From Spiroplasma endosymbiont of Crioceris asparagi (GTDB taxonomy: Bacteria; Bacillota_I; Bacilli_A; Mycoplasmatales; Mycoplasmataceae), in NCBI RefSeq assembly GCF_964020035.1, contig NZ_OZ026475.1:1-64000 (forward strand): a DNA stretch of 64,000 bases. Direction: 5' to 3'. Below the pieces are notes generated by a model. The model was not told where the DNA came from and searched no databases. It saw only the letters and a list, made by a program, of their open reading frames with translations. Shown piece after piece: positions 46,870 through 60,308 of the stretch; the first letter of the stretch is position 1; each line of letters opens with the position of its first letter. Made by a program: the position numbers and the translations under genes.

Positions 46870-47720
46870 ATCTAGGTTTATTAGCTGATGATAAAAATTC
46901 ATCAATAATGGATAAAGTAAACAAATCTCTTTGAGATATTACACCACAACTAACTTCTATAGCATTGGTAACCATTTTTATTTGTGCAATTTGTATAATT
47001 TATAACGTAAAAGTTAGAAACTACAATATTGATCAACCAATGTCAGGGATGCTTGTGATAGTTGAAGGTCTTGTAAAAGGCACAGAAGGTCTTGTTGTAT
47101 CTGTTATGGGAAAAAAATATGCACATTTAACTCCATATATACTTTATATTGGAATGTATATTTTTGTAGGTTGTTTATTTTCTATTGTGGGATTTGAACC
47201 ACCAGCATCATCTTACACAGTTACACTTGCAATGGGTCTTGTAACTTTTTTTGGAATTATATATTTTGGTTTAAAAGTTAAAAAATTAAGATTTTTTAAA
47301 AAATATATATTCTTACCAGAATTATTAATGCAATTTATTCCTTTGATATCAATCTCATTCCGTTTATTTGGTAACATGTTGGGGGGGGCAATTATTTTAG
47401 GTCTTGCATATGCCGCAATGATTGGTTTGTCAGCTAAAATATTTTTCCCACATGATCAAATAAATAGTTGAAGCGAAGGAGCTTCTAATTATATTTGATT
47501 TCACAAGCAATTTGATCCTAAGTATATGGTTGCTGGTTTAAATATTGGTTCAATTACAATATTTCCATTCTTGCACATGTATTTTGATTTATTTGATGGC
47601 GGAATTCAGGCTTTCGTATTCTTAAACTTAACATTAAGTTATTGATCTGAAAGCGTACACGATGAGAAAGCTCATCAAAAAGAAGATAATTTTCAAGAAA
47701 GAAAAGAACAAACATTATAG
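46863..47720 (+). CDS. atpB: ATP synthase F0 subunit a (GTG start)
   Basis: Subunit a forms the proton half-channels facing the c-ring. The 285 aa protein has several transmembrane segments and the conserved helix LLMQFIPLISISFRLFGNMLGG, with the essential Arg in SFRLFGN. A C-terminal hydrophilic tail rich in Glu/Lys/Gln follows. The start is GTG 46863, supported by AAAGGA 9 bases upstream; TGA Trp codons at 46932 and after position 47468 split it under the standard code. It overlaps the atpI-like gene by 7 bp. Confidence 0.92.
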
Positions 47721-47731
47721 GAGGATTAATT

Positions 47732-48049
47732 ATGTTTTTAAGTGAATTATTAACTAACTTTGCAACAAACTACATAAATGTATTAAGTGTATTTTTACCA
47801 ATGTTATTAGCAGATGGGATGACTGACAAAGGGTTATCACATCTAGGTGCCGGAGTTGCGTCAGTTTCTTATGCTGGGGCCGCAATTGGTCAAGGGACTA
47901 TTGGGGGACAAGTTTGTGCAACAATTAGTCGTAACCCAGAAATGGCTTCAAAAGTTACTACACAAGCGTTTGTTTTTGCTGGTATTTGTGAATCAGGTTC
48001 AATTTATGGACTTATTATTGCTATCTTACTAATATTCGTTGTTGGATAG
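47732..48049 (+). CDS. atpE: ATP synthase F0 subunit c
   Basis: Two-helix proteolipid forming the rotating c-ring. At 105 aa it has an N-terminal extension before helix 1 (GLSHLGAGVASVSYAGAAIGQG), the loop RNPEMASK and helix 2 AFVFAGICESGSIYGLIIA, with the ion-carrying carboxylate at Glu87. RBS AGGAGG is close to ideal, fitting the high copy number of this subunit. Confidence 0.95.
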   Translation: MFLSELLTNFATNYINVLSVFLPMLLADGMTDKGLSHLGAGVASVSYAGAAIGQGTIGGQVCATISRNPEMASKVTTQAFVFAGICESGSIYGLIIAILLIFVVG

Positions 48050-48058
48050 AAGTTTAAA

Positions 48059-48601
48059 ATGTTAAATATGTTATTTTTATCAGATGATACAACACCTGGA
48101 GTTCCGGACATAAATGAAGCTTTATTTCCGAACATACCAAATTTAATTGCCCACTTAATTGCTACAGTTGTTTTGGTAATAATCTTATCAAAACTACTTT
48201 ACAAACCGGCAAAAAAACTTATTAACGACAGAAGAAAAAAAATAAACGAATTATTAGATCAAGCATTAGAAAAACAAATTGAAATTTCTAAAATTGAAGA
48301 AGAAACAAAACAAATTTTTGCAGAAGCACAAGGACAATCTAAAGAAATAATTAATTCAGCTATTAGTGAAGCATTAGTAGAAAAAAATGAAATTATTTCT
48401 AAAACAAAAATTGAAGTCGAGCATCTGCAAAATACAGCAAAAAACAACATTGAACTTTCAAAAAAAGAAGCAGAAAAATCAATGAAGCAAGAAGTTACAA
48501 ACTTAGCATTTGAAATAGCAAGCAAACTTTTAGAATCAAATGTTTCTAAAAAAGATAATGAAAAATACATAAATGAATTATTGGATAAAATAGGTGAATA
48601 A
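48059..48601 (+). CDS. atpF: ATP synthase F0 subunit b
   Basis: Peripheral stalk subunit. The 180 aa protein has one N-terminal membrane segment (LIAHLIATVVLVIILSKLLY) after about 30 residues, then a long charged coiled coil rich in Lys, Glu and Ile. The start ATG 48059 has only a weak RBS; an in-frame ATG at 48068 is an alternative. The stop shares a base with the atpH start. Confidence 0.93.
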   Translation: MLNMLFLSDDTTPGVPDINEALFPNIPNLIAHLIATVVLVIILSKLLYKPAKKLINDRRKKINELLDQALEKQIEISKIEEETKQIFAEAQGQSKEIINSAISEALVEKNEIISKTKIEVEHLQNTAKNNIELSKKEAEKSMKQEVTNLAFEIASKLLESNVSKKDNEKYINELLDKIGE

Positions 48602-49143
48602 TGGCTCTAGAAAACGCTTGAGTTAATGCCATTTTAGAAATTGCTAGGGAAAAAAATAAAGAAGCATTATTTTTAGAACAAATAAATGCTTTGCTTCATG
48701 CTTTTAAAAAAAATTATAGTATTACAAAAATGTTGTCATATCAAAAAATGTCTAAAGCTGATATTGATGGCTTTATAGAAAAAACTTTTGTGAAATCTCA
48801 TGTTGATGTTGATTTAATTAACACAATTCGATTCATGATAGATTCAGATGTGTTTTATAAATCTTTTGACATCTTTACAATTGCTAAAAAACAATTAATT
48901 ACTAGTCAAAATAAACACTTCGGAAAAATTATTTCTGCAACAACATTAAGTGATGCGGCTATTAAAAAAATTGCTAATAGCATTTGCAAAAAAATGAATA
49001 TTCAAATTGAGTTTATCAATGAAGTTGATGAAACACTATTAGCTGGTGTAAAAGTTGTCGTTGGTGACAAAATATTTGATAGTTCATTAAAAGGTAGATT
49101 TGAAGATATGAGAAATCAAATTTCAAAATCTAATTTAGAATAG
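48601..49143 (+). CDS. atpH: ATP synthase F1 subunit delta
   Basis: Links the peripheral stalk to the alpha/beta hexamer. The 180 aa protein starts MALENAWVNAILEIAREKN and has the C-terminal conserved region VDETLLAGVKVVVGDKIFDSSLKGRFED typical of delta/OSCP. A TGA Trp at codon 7 hides the true start. Gene order b-delta-alpha-gamma-beta-epsilon is the standard one. Confidence 0.93.
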
Positions 49144-49152
49144 AGGTAAATA

Positions 49153-50730
49153 ATGGGAATTAAAATAGATCAAATTTCTGAAGTAATTAAACAACAAATC
49201 GAAAATTACGGAAAAAAAATAATTAAATCTGAAGAAGGAACAATTGCCTCTATAGGTGATGGTGTTGCCGTTGTTTATGGTCTAGATGATGTTATGAATG
49301 GTGAACTTTTATTAGTTAACGATAGTACTTATGGAATGGCTATGAACTTGGAAGAAGGTTCAGTAGGGGTTGTTATTTTAGGTAATCAATCATCTATTTC
49401 ACAAGGTGATAAAGTTAAAAGAACTAAATCTGTTGTTACAACACCAGTTGGAGATGGATTATTAGGTAGAGTAGTTAATGGTATTGGTAGACCAATTGAT
49501 GGATTGGGAGAAATTGTTTCTTCAAAAAAATCACCAGTTGAAAAAATTGCAACTGGTGTTATGTCAAGAAAATCAGTTGATCAACCAATGGAAACTGGTA
49601 TTTTAGCAATTGACTCTTTAATACCAATTGGTAAAGGGCAAAGAGAATTAATTATTGGGGACCGTCAAACAGGTAAAACTGCAATTGCAATCGATACAAT
49701 AATTAATCAAAAAGGTAAAAATGTTAAATGTATTTATGTTGCTATTGGTCAAAAAGAATCTACAGTTACACAAGTTGTAGAAAAACTAAGATCTGCTGGA
49801 GCATTAGAATATACAACAATCGTATCTTCATCATCAAGTGAATCAGCACCAATTCAATACATTACTCCATATACTGGTGTAACAATTGCTGAAGAATGAA
49901 TGTTTAATGGTGAAGATGTATTAATAATCTATGACGATTTATCTAAACATGCGTCTGCATATAGAACATTGTCATTACTATTAAGAAGACCACCGGGACG
50001 TGAAGCATATCCAGGGGACGTATTCTACTTACACTCAAGATTATTAGAAAGAGCTGCGAGAGTAACTGAAGAATTTGGTGGTGGAAGTATTACTGCATTA
50101 CCAATTATTGAAACATTGGCAGGAGATATATCTGCTTACATTCCAACAAACGTTATTTCAATTACAGACGGACAAATCTTCTTATCAGAATCATTATTCA
50201 ACTCTGGTATTAGACCAGCTGTTGATACTGGATTAAGTGTTAGTCGTGTTGGATCATCTGCGCAAATTAAAGCTGTTAAACAAGTTGCATCAACATTAAA
50301 ACTTGAATTGGCACAATATTATGAATTAAAAGCCTTTTCTAAATTTGGTAGTGATTTAGATGAAACAACAAAACAAACATTATCACACGGGGAAAAAATT
50401 GTTCAATTATTAAAACAAGAACAATACAAAACTTTAAACCAAATTGATCAATCACTTGTTTTATTAGCAATTAAAAATAAATTAATTAAATGATTGCCAT
50501 TAACAAAAATGACCGAACTAAAAAAACAAATAATTAAACATTTCCAAAATGATGAAAATGGTAAAAAAATTAGAAATGAATTATTAACACAAAAAGAATA
50601 TACTGATGAATTAACAAACAACGCGATTAAAGAGATTAAAAAAATTATTAAAAAAATTATTAACACAATTCCTGATTATAATTTTGAAGATTATGGTAAT
50701 AAAGAAAGTTTTGAAGAGTTTAATAAATAA
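49153..50730 (+). CDS. atpA: ATP synthase F1 subunit alpha
   Basis: Regulatory nucleotide-binding subunit of F1. The 525 aa protein has the beta-barrel N-terminal domain, P-loop GDRQTGKT (169-176), the visit-like [26 protein letters not shown] and the signature SISVGRVG-type [22 protein letters not shown]. Two TGA Trp codons (near 49897 and 50491) split it into three pieces under the standard code. RBS GAGGT. Its stop overlaps the atpG start by one base. Confidence 0.96.
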
Positions 50731-51572
50731 TGCCAAATTTAAGTGAATTTAAAACGCAAATTACTAGAGTTCAAGATATTAATAAAATTACTAAAGCAAT
50801 GGAATTAGTTTCCACTTCAAAATTAAAAAAATTAGGAAAAAAAGTTGTAGACATGCAAGAATATATTTCAGAAGTTTACAAAATGTTTGTAAGAATAATT
50901 GATAACTCTGATAACTCTAAATATCTTTTCAATAAAAAGAAAGAATATAAAAACCCAGTTTGAATAGTTATAGGTTCAAATCTAGGTTTATGTGGTGGTT
51001 ATAACTCAAATATAATAAAATTAGCCAAAAAAAATATTAGTAAATCAGACAATGTTATAACTGTTGGTACTAAAATGACAAATTTCTTCAAAGGAAATAA
51101 TTACAATGTTTTTGAACAAATTTTAAATGTTGATGAAAACTTTTCAATTAAAAGTTTAACTCAATTAACTTCGGATTTAATTTCTAAGTATAATAATGAA
51201 GAAATTGATGCAATAAAAATTTTATATACAAAATTTATAAATAATGCAACATTCCAAGAAACTGTACTTGATTTAATTCCAATTATTAGAAAAGAAAATG
51301 AAATCAAAGATCAAAAATCAGAAAAAGAAATTTTGTTTGAACCAGACGCATCTACAATTTTGGAAATGAACATGGGATTTTATGTTAATACAATAATCTA
51401 TGGTTCAATTATGGAATCACAACTTTCTGAACATGCAAGTAGAAGAATTGCAATGGAAGCGGCAAGTAAAAATGGAAAAGAATTATATGAAGAATATAAA
51501 TCTCTTTACAATAAAAAACGTCAGGAAGGAATTACCCAAGAAATTATTGAAATTGTTGCTGGGTCATTATAG
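50730..51572 (+). CDS. atpG: ATP synthase F1 subunit gamma
   Basis: Central rotor shaft of F1. The 280 aa protein has the two long terminal helices: N-terminal FKTQITRVQDINKITKAMELVSTSKLKKL and C-terminal ESQLSEHASRRIAMEAASKNGKEL, both strongly conserved. The middle carries the Rossmann-like domain with GSNLGLCGGYN. One TGA Trp near 50961. Start ATG 50730 overlaps the atpA stop. Confidence 0.95.
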
Positions 51573-51584
51573 TTGGAGGGCTAA

Positions 51585-53280
<1,696 letters not shown>

Positions 53281-53313
53281 AAAAAACGAAAGAAATTATT
53301 CTTTCGTTTTTTT
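53281..53313. terminator. Bidirectional terminator between atpC and the exonuclease gene
   Basis: AAAAAACGAAAGAA pairs with TTCTTTCGTTTTTT around a 4-nt loop, with A and T runs on the two sides, so it can end both convergent transcripts. The exonuclease stop codon (53296-53298) lies in its loop and the last exonuclease codons are the right arm. Confidence 0.9.
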
Positions 53314-54258
53314 ATTGTTTTCTTCTTTAACTATGTTAAGAATTTCATATTTTTTCTTTCTTCATTCTAGTTGAAGTTTGTATTCTTCTTCAATCATATT
53401 AATGAAAGAAAACATTTTTTGTTTTTTTAAAAAACCCATTAATCCAATGTAATTAATTTTTAAAGGTCTAAAGTTAATTCAACCAAGATCTAAATCTGTT
53501 TTAATGGTTGTAATTTTTTTATTCATTATAATTTGGTCTTTTGCAGCTATGATTTTTTCTTTTGTTTTATCATTTAATTTATCAACATTTTCTAAAATGT
53601 TTTCAACGGTTCCATATTGTTTTAAAAGTGAAATTGCGACATGTTTATGAAGTCCCTTAACTTTAATTATGTTATCTGAAACATCTCCCATTAAACTTTT
53701 TAAATCGGGAATTTGTAATGGTTCAACACCCATAGTTTCAATTACTTGTTCAACACCAATAACTTCATTTTTATCTTTTTTACTTTTTTGAGAAGCAACA
53801 GTAACATTTTTACTTATTAATTGATAGATGTCTTTGTCATTAGAAATAATTTCAACATCATATTTTAATTTTGTTGCAATTCTTGCAATTGTTCCTAAAA
53901 CATCATCACCTTCATTGGCTTCTTTTTCATATCAAGGAATTTTAGCAGAACTTAAAAATGATCTTAAAATTTCCATTTGAGGAATTAATTCTTCAGGAGT
54001 TTCCTTACGTTTTTCTTTATACTGAGGATAAAGATCTTTTCTTCAACAAGATTTACCAACATCTAATGCAACAATAATTGTATGATAATTTTTACTTTTT
54101 ACTAGTTTTACAAAATTCGCAACAAAAACATAAATAGAATTAATTAGTAATCCATCTCTATTTAATGATTGTTTCTTTCTTTTTAATGAACCATAATAAC
54201 CTTTATAAAGCATATGGTATCCATCAATAAGAAGAATTTTCTTATTTTGTTTGTTCAT
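53296..54258 (-). CDS. 5'-3' exonuclease (PolA-type N-terminal nuclease, stand-alone)
   Basis: A flap/5'-3' exonuclease of 320 aa, equal to the N-terminal nuclease domain of DNA polymerase I; it removes RNA primers and flaps. Family signs are KILLIDGYHMLYKGYYG with the first metal-binding Asp, WRKDLYPQYKEKRKETPEEL, the EANEGDDVLGTIAR acid cluster, VEIISNDKDIYQL and the helix-hairpin-helix region LMGDVSDNIIKVKGLH. Several TGA Trp codons. The start is taken at the ATG with its complement at 54256-54258, matching the family start. It is the only minus-strand gene in the window, running against the fork direction. Confidence 0.92.
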
Positions 54259-54475
54259 AATTTTCACCGTTTTCCAATAAACCAAAAGAAAAAATAAATG
54301 TTAACATTTGGTTTAAATTTAATTTTTTCCATTTAAGAATTTTTTATATTTAATTAAAATTCAAATAAAATAAATAACTTCTTCGAAGTTTCAAATAAGG
54401 CTTTAATAATTTAAAGACCTTAACTTTTTTATTTTATATTATTCTTTTAAGGTTGTAAAGTGCGATGTATATAAT
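54259..54475. other. Divergent gene-free spacer with palindrome and hairpins
   Basis: The 217-bp spacer between the divergent exonuclease and MBL genes holds a perfect 14-bp palindrome AAATGTTAACATTT (54296-54309), a hairpin AACTTC-TTC-GAAGTT (54376-54390), and AAGG-TTTA pairing with TAAA-CCTT (54397-54421) before a T-run. TATATT (54435-54440) and TATAAT (54470-54475) are -10-like. I see no coding sequence. Confidence 0.6.
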
Positions 54476-55417
54476 ATGAAGAAAATCCTAAAAATTTTAA
54501 CGATATTAATTATTCCCTTAATGATGTTTATTACAATAATTGAATTAAATAGGGATAGCATAAGTTATTATACAAATAAAAATAAATTGTATTCTTTTTT
54601 TGTTTTCTCTGTTGGTAATGGTTTATTTACATTAATTAAGCAAGATGATAAATCAATAATTTTTGATTGCGGAGTTGGAATTGGAAGCAATGATAATCGA
54701 AATGAGTTTCCGGTAAATCAATTAAGTCAAATTGGCATTAAAACAATTGAAACTGTTTTTATAAGTCATTATCACTATGATCATTATTCTTCTTTATTAA
54801 GTTTGCTAAAGAAATATAATATTAAAAATATAGGTTTACCAGTAAATAGAAAATATAAAGATATTTTGCCTAAAAACAATCACTTAAATTTATTGGATTA
54901 TCAAGAAAATTATTCATTTATGGGATTAAAAATTTTTAATTTGACATATTATTCAAAAGACTTTTTTCAGATAAAGCACACGGATCAAAATGATTACTCA
55001 GCAGTATTTTTAGTCACAATGGGCAACCAAAAAATATTAATGACTTTTGATTCTTTGGATGAAGAGTTAAGAAATAATTATTATTTAAATTCTATGAAAA
55101 ACAAAATGCATGTAGATATTTTTATGGCAGCTCATCATGGTAGTGATAATTCATCAAGTGAATTATTAAGCAAACACTTTAATTATTCAACTGTAATAAT
55201 AAGCGGAACAAATAATTATGGCAAATGAAAAAAATATAGTGGACATCATTATTTTCCAGGGGAAAGAAGTTATGAGTTGTTTAAAAACAAAAACGTGTAC
55301 CTAACTGGAGATGATAATCGTGAGTACACTAAAAAAAATTACTCTTATGAATTTTCATTATTCAACAATGGCGCAACAAAACTATATTCTTATAATAATA
55401 AAATAATAGATTATTAA
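54476..55417 (+). CDS. Membrane-anchored metallo-beta-lactamase-fold protein, ComEC C-terminal-like
   Basis: A 313 aa protein with one N-terminal hydrophobic segment (residues 5-22) and an outward-facing metallo-hydrolase domain. FSVGNGLFTLIKQDDKSIIFDCG resembles the start of the ComEC/Rec2 MBL domain, and the metal motif is HYHYDH from His98 to His103; MAAHHGSDNSSS later gives a further metal-binding His. The membrane-channel part of ComEC is absent. One TGA Trp near 55226. The start is unsure: there is no RBS before ATG 54476 and a TATAAT abuts it, so initiation a little downstream is possible. Activity as nuclease or other phosphodiesterase is inferred. Confidence 0.78.
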
Positions 55418-55420
55418 TGA

Positions 55421-55426
55421 TAAAAT
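55421..55426 (+). promoter_or_regulatory. Promoter -10 of secA
   Basis: TAAAAT in an extended context (TGATAAAAT) just after the MBL gene, 26 bp before the secA GTG start. Confidence 0.45.
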
Positions 55427-55451
55427 ACATTTATATAAAGGGGAGATTATT

Positions 55452-58262
55452 GTGGCTAGTGATAAAAAAATCATTAACAATTACACCAAAATTGCAAAAC
55501 AAATTATTAATTTAGAAGATGAATATTCAAAATTAAGTGACGAACAACTATCAGCAAAAACAGAAGAATTTAAAGAAAGAGTAGAAAAAGGGGAATCGTT
55601 AGATTCTATTTTAATACCAGCATATGCAACCGTTAGAGAGGTTGCTTTTAGGGTTTTAAAATTAAAAGCATATCTTGTTCAATTAGTTGGAGCCATTATA
55701 CTTCACTATGGGGATGTTGCAGAAATGAAAACGGGAGAAGGAAAAACTTTAACTGGAATTTTTCCCGCGTATTTAAATGCCTTAACTGGAAAACCAGTTC
55801 ACATTGTTACAGTTAATGAATATCTTTCTCAACGTGATAGTTTAATTAATGGAAAAGTTTTTAATTTTTTAAATATTAGTGTTGGTTTAAACAGTAGAAA
55901 TTTAAATAAAGATGAAAAAAGACAAGCTTATTTAAAAGACATTACTTATACAACAAACTCTGAATTAGGATTTGATTATTTAAAAGACAATTTAGTTACA
56001 AGCGCTAATCAAAAAGTTCAACGTGGTTTAAATTATGTAATTATTGATGAGGCTGACTCTGTGCTTATTGATGAAGCAAGAACACCATTAATAATTTCTG
56101 GAGGTAGTCAAAATAGAGTTCAATTCTATAAAGCTGCAGATGCTTTTGCAAAAAGTTTAAATAAAGATGTTGACTTACTTTTTGATCTTGAAACAAAACA
56201 AGTAGCCTTGCAAGATTCGGGTATTGAAAAAGCTGAAAAATACTTTTCTTTAAAAAATTTATTTGATATTAACAATGCAGAAATTTATCACTTAATTTTA
56301 AATGCATTAAAAGCAAATTATATGTTCAAAGAAGGTGTTGAATATATGGTTAATGCTCAACGTGAAATTGAGTTAATTGATCAATTTACTGGTAGGGTTT
56401 TAGAGGGTAGATCATATTCAGATGGGTTACAACAAGCTATTCAAGCAAAAGAAGGTGTTGAAGTTGAAGAAGAAACAGTTACTTTAGCTACAATTACTTA
56501 TCAAAATTTTTACCGTCTATATGCAAAAATTTCAGGTATGACAGGGACAGCAAAAACTGAAGAAGAAGAATTTATTAAAATTTATAATACTAGAATTATT
56601 GTTTGTCCTACAAACAAACCCTTAATAAGAAGAGATTATCCTGATTATACATTTGGTTCAAAAAATGCAGCTCTTAAAAAAATGGTTGCAGATATTCGTG
56701 AAATAAATGAAATTGGAAGACCAATACTTATTGGAACAACATCAGTTGAGTCTTCAGAACAAGTAGCAAGATATCTTGAAAAAGAAAATTTGAAATTTGA
56801 AATGATTAATGCAAAAAACCATTTTAGAGAAGCAGATATTGTTGAAAAAGCAGGTCAGTTAAAATCAATAACTCTTGCAACAAATATGGCAGGTAGAGGA
56901 ACTGATATTAAACTTACAGAAGAAACAAGAAAACTAGGAGGTTTATTTGTTTTTGGTGTTGAAAGAAATGAAGCAAGAAGAATTGATAATCAATTAAGAG
57001 GTAGATCTGGTAGACAAGGTGACCCGGGAGATTCAAGATTTTATGTTTCAATGGACGATGAATTAATGATTCGTTTTTCATCTCCCAGAATGAAAAGTAT
57101 GTTTATGAAGCTTGGTGAAGATCATATTCAATCAAGATTATTTACTAAAGCTATTACTAATGCACAAAAAAAACTTGAAGGTTTAAACTTTGATCAAAGA
57201 AAAAATATTCTTGATTATGACAATATTTTGTCACAACAAAGAGAATCTATTTATTCTCAAAGAGATGTTATTTTATTCTCGCCAACTCTTGAAAATGTAA
57301 TTTCAAAATTTCAATATACATTTGCATTTGAAAAAGTATCTGAAGCATCAGAAGTAACAAGGGGAGAAAAAACAGTAAACTTGCAAAAGCTATTTAATTT
57401 ATTAAAGGGCACTTTTATTTCAGAAGCTGATTGAAATTTAAAAGATTTTATTGGTTTAGAAATAAATGAAATTGCAAATAAATTACAAACTTTAATGATG
57501 AAACACTATTTATCAAAAAATAGAAATATTCCAGAAGACGTAAGACAAGATATTGAAAGAAAAATAATTCTTAGAAAATTAGACCATCACTGAACAAATC
57601 ATATTAATTTATCACAAAAATTAAGATCTGGTATTTATTTACAACAATATGCACAAAATAATCCACTCCACCAATATATTGAAGAATCTGCAAAACTATT
57701 TAATAATATGAAAATAAATATTACTAATGATTCAATCATTGAGTTGTATCAAATTACTAACACACAAGAAGCAGAGCCATCTATGGAAGAAAGAACAATT
57801 AATATTACAGAAAATGATATTAAATTAATTCTTGAAGAAGTCGGAATATCTCCAGAAGAGTTTAGTAGAAAAAATGTTGATGATAAATTTAAACAATTAA
57901 TTGAAAACGAAAAAGATGAAGTTTTAAAAGATCAATGAAAAATGAAATTCACAATTGTTTCAGGATTTATGGATAAATTAGATGAAATGTACAATGAAAA
58001 AGTGCAAAATGTTAATTTAACAAATGAAGATTTAGATAGAATTGTTGAAAAGTTTGATTTTAAAAATATTCAAGGTGATAAAGAAAAAATAAAAGCTAAA
58101 ATTACTGAGTTGTGTGAAGGTAAAACAGAGGAAGAAAAAGAAAAAATATATTTTGAAGCAATTATTTTAAGAGACATTGACAGAATATTGAAAAATAAAA
58201 TTAAAGATATGTCAAAATTAGATGAAGTTGATAAACAAGAATTTAAAACAAAATTAGGCTAG
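55452..58262 (+). CDS. secA: Preprotein translocase ATPase SecA (GTG start)
   Basis: Motor that pushes unfolded preproteins through SecYEG. The 936 aa protein has the DEAD-type motor with Walker A TGEGKT (94-99), YVIIDEADSVLIDEARTPLIIS, the preprotein-binding region, and the second ATPase domain ATNMAGRGTDIKL and QLRGRSGRQGDPGDSRF. The usual C-terminal zinc (SEC-C) motif is absent; instead there is a charged extension of about 200 residues, rich in Lys/Glu. Three TGA Trp codons lie in the last third. GTG 55452 follows AAAGGGGAG. The partner SecE is encoded at 29.6 kb. Confidence 0.96.
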
Positions 58263-58301
58263 AATTATTTTTTTGTATTACAATTAAATAAACTATAAAT
58301 T

Positions 58302-58328
58302 TACTAGGAAATTTTCTTAGTATTTTTT
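58302..58328 (+). terminator. Terminator after secA
   Basis: TACTAGGAAA pairs with TTTTCTTAGTA, including a G-T pair, and is followed by TTTTTT. It lies 40 bp after the secA stop. Confidence 0.7.
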
Positions 58329-58346
58329 GTATTTTAAGAGGTTGAA

Positions 58347-60308
58347 ATGAAAAAATTTAAGTTAAAAACCACATATCAACCAAGTGGTGACCAACCAAAA
58401 GCAATTGAAAAATTAGTTATTGGTTTAAAAGAAAATAAGAAACATCAAGTATTATTGGGTGCAACTGGTACTGGAAAAACTTTTACAATTGCAAATGTTA
58501 TTCAAGAGGTTCAAAAACCAACATTAGTTATCGTAAGTAATAAGACTTTAGCAATGCAATTGTATGTTGAATTTCAAGAATTATTTCCAGAAAATAAGGT
58601 TGAATATTATGTTTCACATTTTGACTTCTACCAACCAGAAGCATATGTTAGTGCCAAAGATTTATACATTAGTAAAGACGCACGTAGAAATACTGATTTA
58701 GATATGATGAGAATCAGTTCTTTAAATTCATTAATTACAAGAAATGATACAATTGTTGTTGCCTCAGTTGCTTCAATATATCCAACACAAAACCCAGATA
58801 CTTATTCAAAGTTTTTTGCACAATTTAATGTAGGACAAATTATAAAATTAAAAGATATTTTATTATCTTTAATTGAAATGGGTTATGTTAGAAATGATGT
58901 TGATAATGAAATTGGTTCGTTTTCAGTGAAGGGCGATACTTTAATTATTAGACCAGGATGAACAGATTCAAAAAATTATCGAATTGAATTTTTTGGAAAT
59001 GAAATTGAAAATATTTCTATTTCTGATCCTATTAATAATAATGTTTTTGAAAAGTTAAGAACATTAACAATTTATCCTGCATCAGCTTATGTTTCAGACA
59101 AAGATAAAATGAAAATAATTATTGAAAAAATCAAAAAAGAATTAAAAGAAAGAGTTGAGTTTTTTAAAAAAGAGGGATTAATAATAGAGGCTGACAGAAT
59201 AGAGAAAAGAACAAATTATGATTTAGAAATGCTTGAAGAATTTGGTGTTTGTTCAGGAATTGAAAACTACTCTATGTATTTAGATTTTAGAACACCAGGA
59301 AGCACGCCATGAACTATTATTGATTATTTTGGTAAAGACTTTTTGACTATTATTGATGAGTCACATTTAACAATTCCCCAAATTAGAGGGATGTATAACA
59401 CCGATAGAAGCAGAAAAGAGTCACTAGTTCAATATGGTTTTAGATTACCAACAGCAAAAGAAAACAGACCTTTAAATTTTGATGAATTTAATAGCAAGCT
59501 AAATCAAACTATATATATTTCTGCAACTCCTAGTGATTATGAGTTAGAACTTACTCATAATAAATATGCTGAACAAATTATTAGACCAACCGGTTTATTA
59601 GATCCAATTATAGAAGTAAGAAAATCTGAAAATCAAATTGAAGACATAATCAATGAAATAATAATTCGAAATAAAAAAAATGAAAAAGTTTTTATTACAA
59701 CATTAACAATTAAAAGCTCTGAAAAAATTACAGATTATTTACAAGAACGAAAAATTAAAGTTGCTTATCTACATTCTGAATTAAAAACTTTTGAGAGAAC
59801 ACAAATTTTAAATGATTTAAGACTTGGAGTCTATGATGTTATTGTCGGAGTAAATTTACTTAGAGAGGGTTTAGATATTCCTGAAGTAAGTTTGGTTTGT
59901 ATTCTTGATGCTGATAAAAATGGGTTTTTAAGAAATTCAAGAAGTTTAATTCAAACAATAGGTCGAGCAGCAAGAAATGAAAATGGAAAAGTAATTATGT
60001 ATGCTGATCAAATAAGTAGTTCAATGCAAGAAGCCATTGATGAGACTTATAGAAGAAGAAAAATTCAGGAAGAATATAATCAAAAAAATGGAATTACTCC
60101 CAAAACAATTATTAAAAAAGTTAACAAAAATACAAATAATTACTTTAAAGAAGTAATGTTAAAAACTAAAAAAACAAAAGATAAAAATAATATTATTAAA
60201 GAATTAAAAGAAAAAATGTTTAAAGCATCTAAAGAAATGAATTTTGAAGAAGCAGCGCGTTTAAGAGATATTATTTTTGAATTAGAGGTAGACACAAATG
60301 GTAGATAA
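58347..60308 (+). CDS. uvrB: Excinuclease ABC subunit B
   Basis: UvrB is the helicase-like damage verifier of nucleotide excision repair. The 653 aa protein has Walker A GATGTGKT (38-45), the beta-hairpin region [15 protein letters not shown], the [14 protein letters not shown] segment, the motor motifs [17 protein letters not shown] and [17 protein letters not shown], and a C-terminal UVR domain ([16 protein letters not shown]) that contacts UvrC. Two TGA Trp codons. ATG 58347 follows AAGAGG. uvrA starts 11 bp before its stop. Confidence 0.96.

Noticed and set aside
54397-54430. Stand-alone small RNA in the divergent spacer
   Set aside because: A hairpin with a T-run is present, but there is no clear promoter before it and no conservation evidence, so it is only noted within the spacer.
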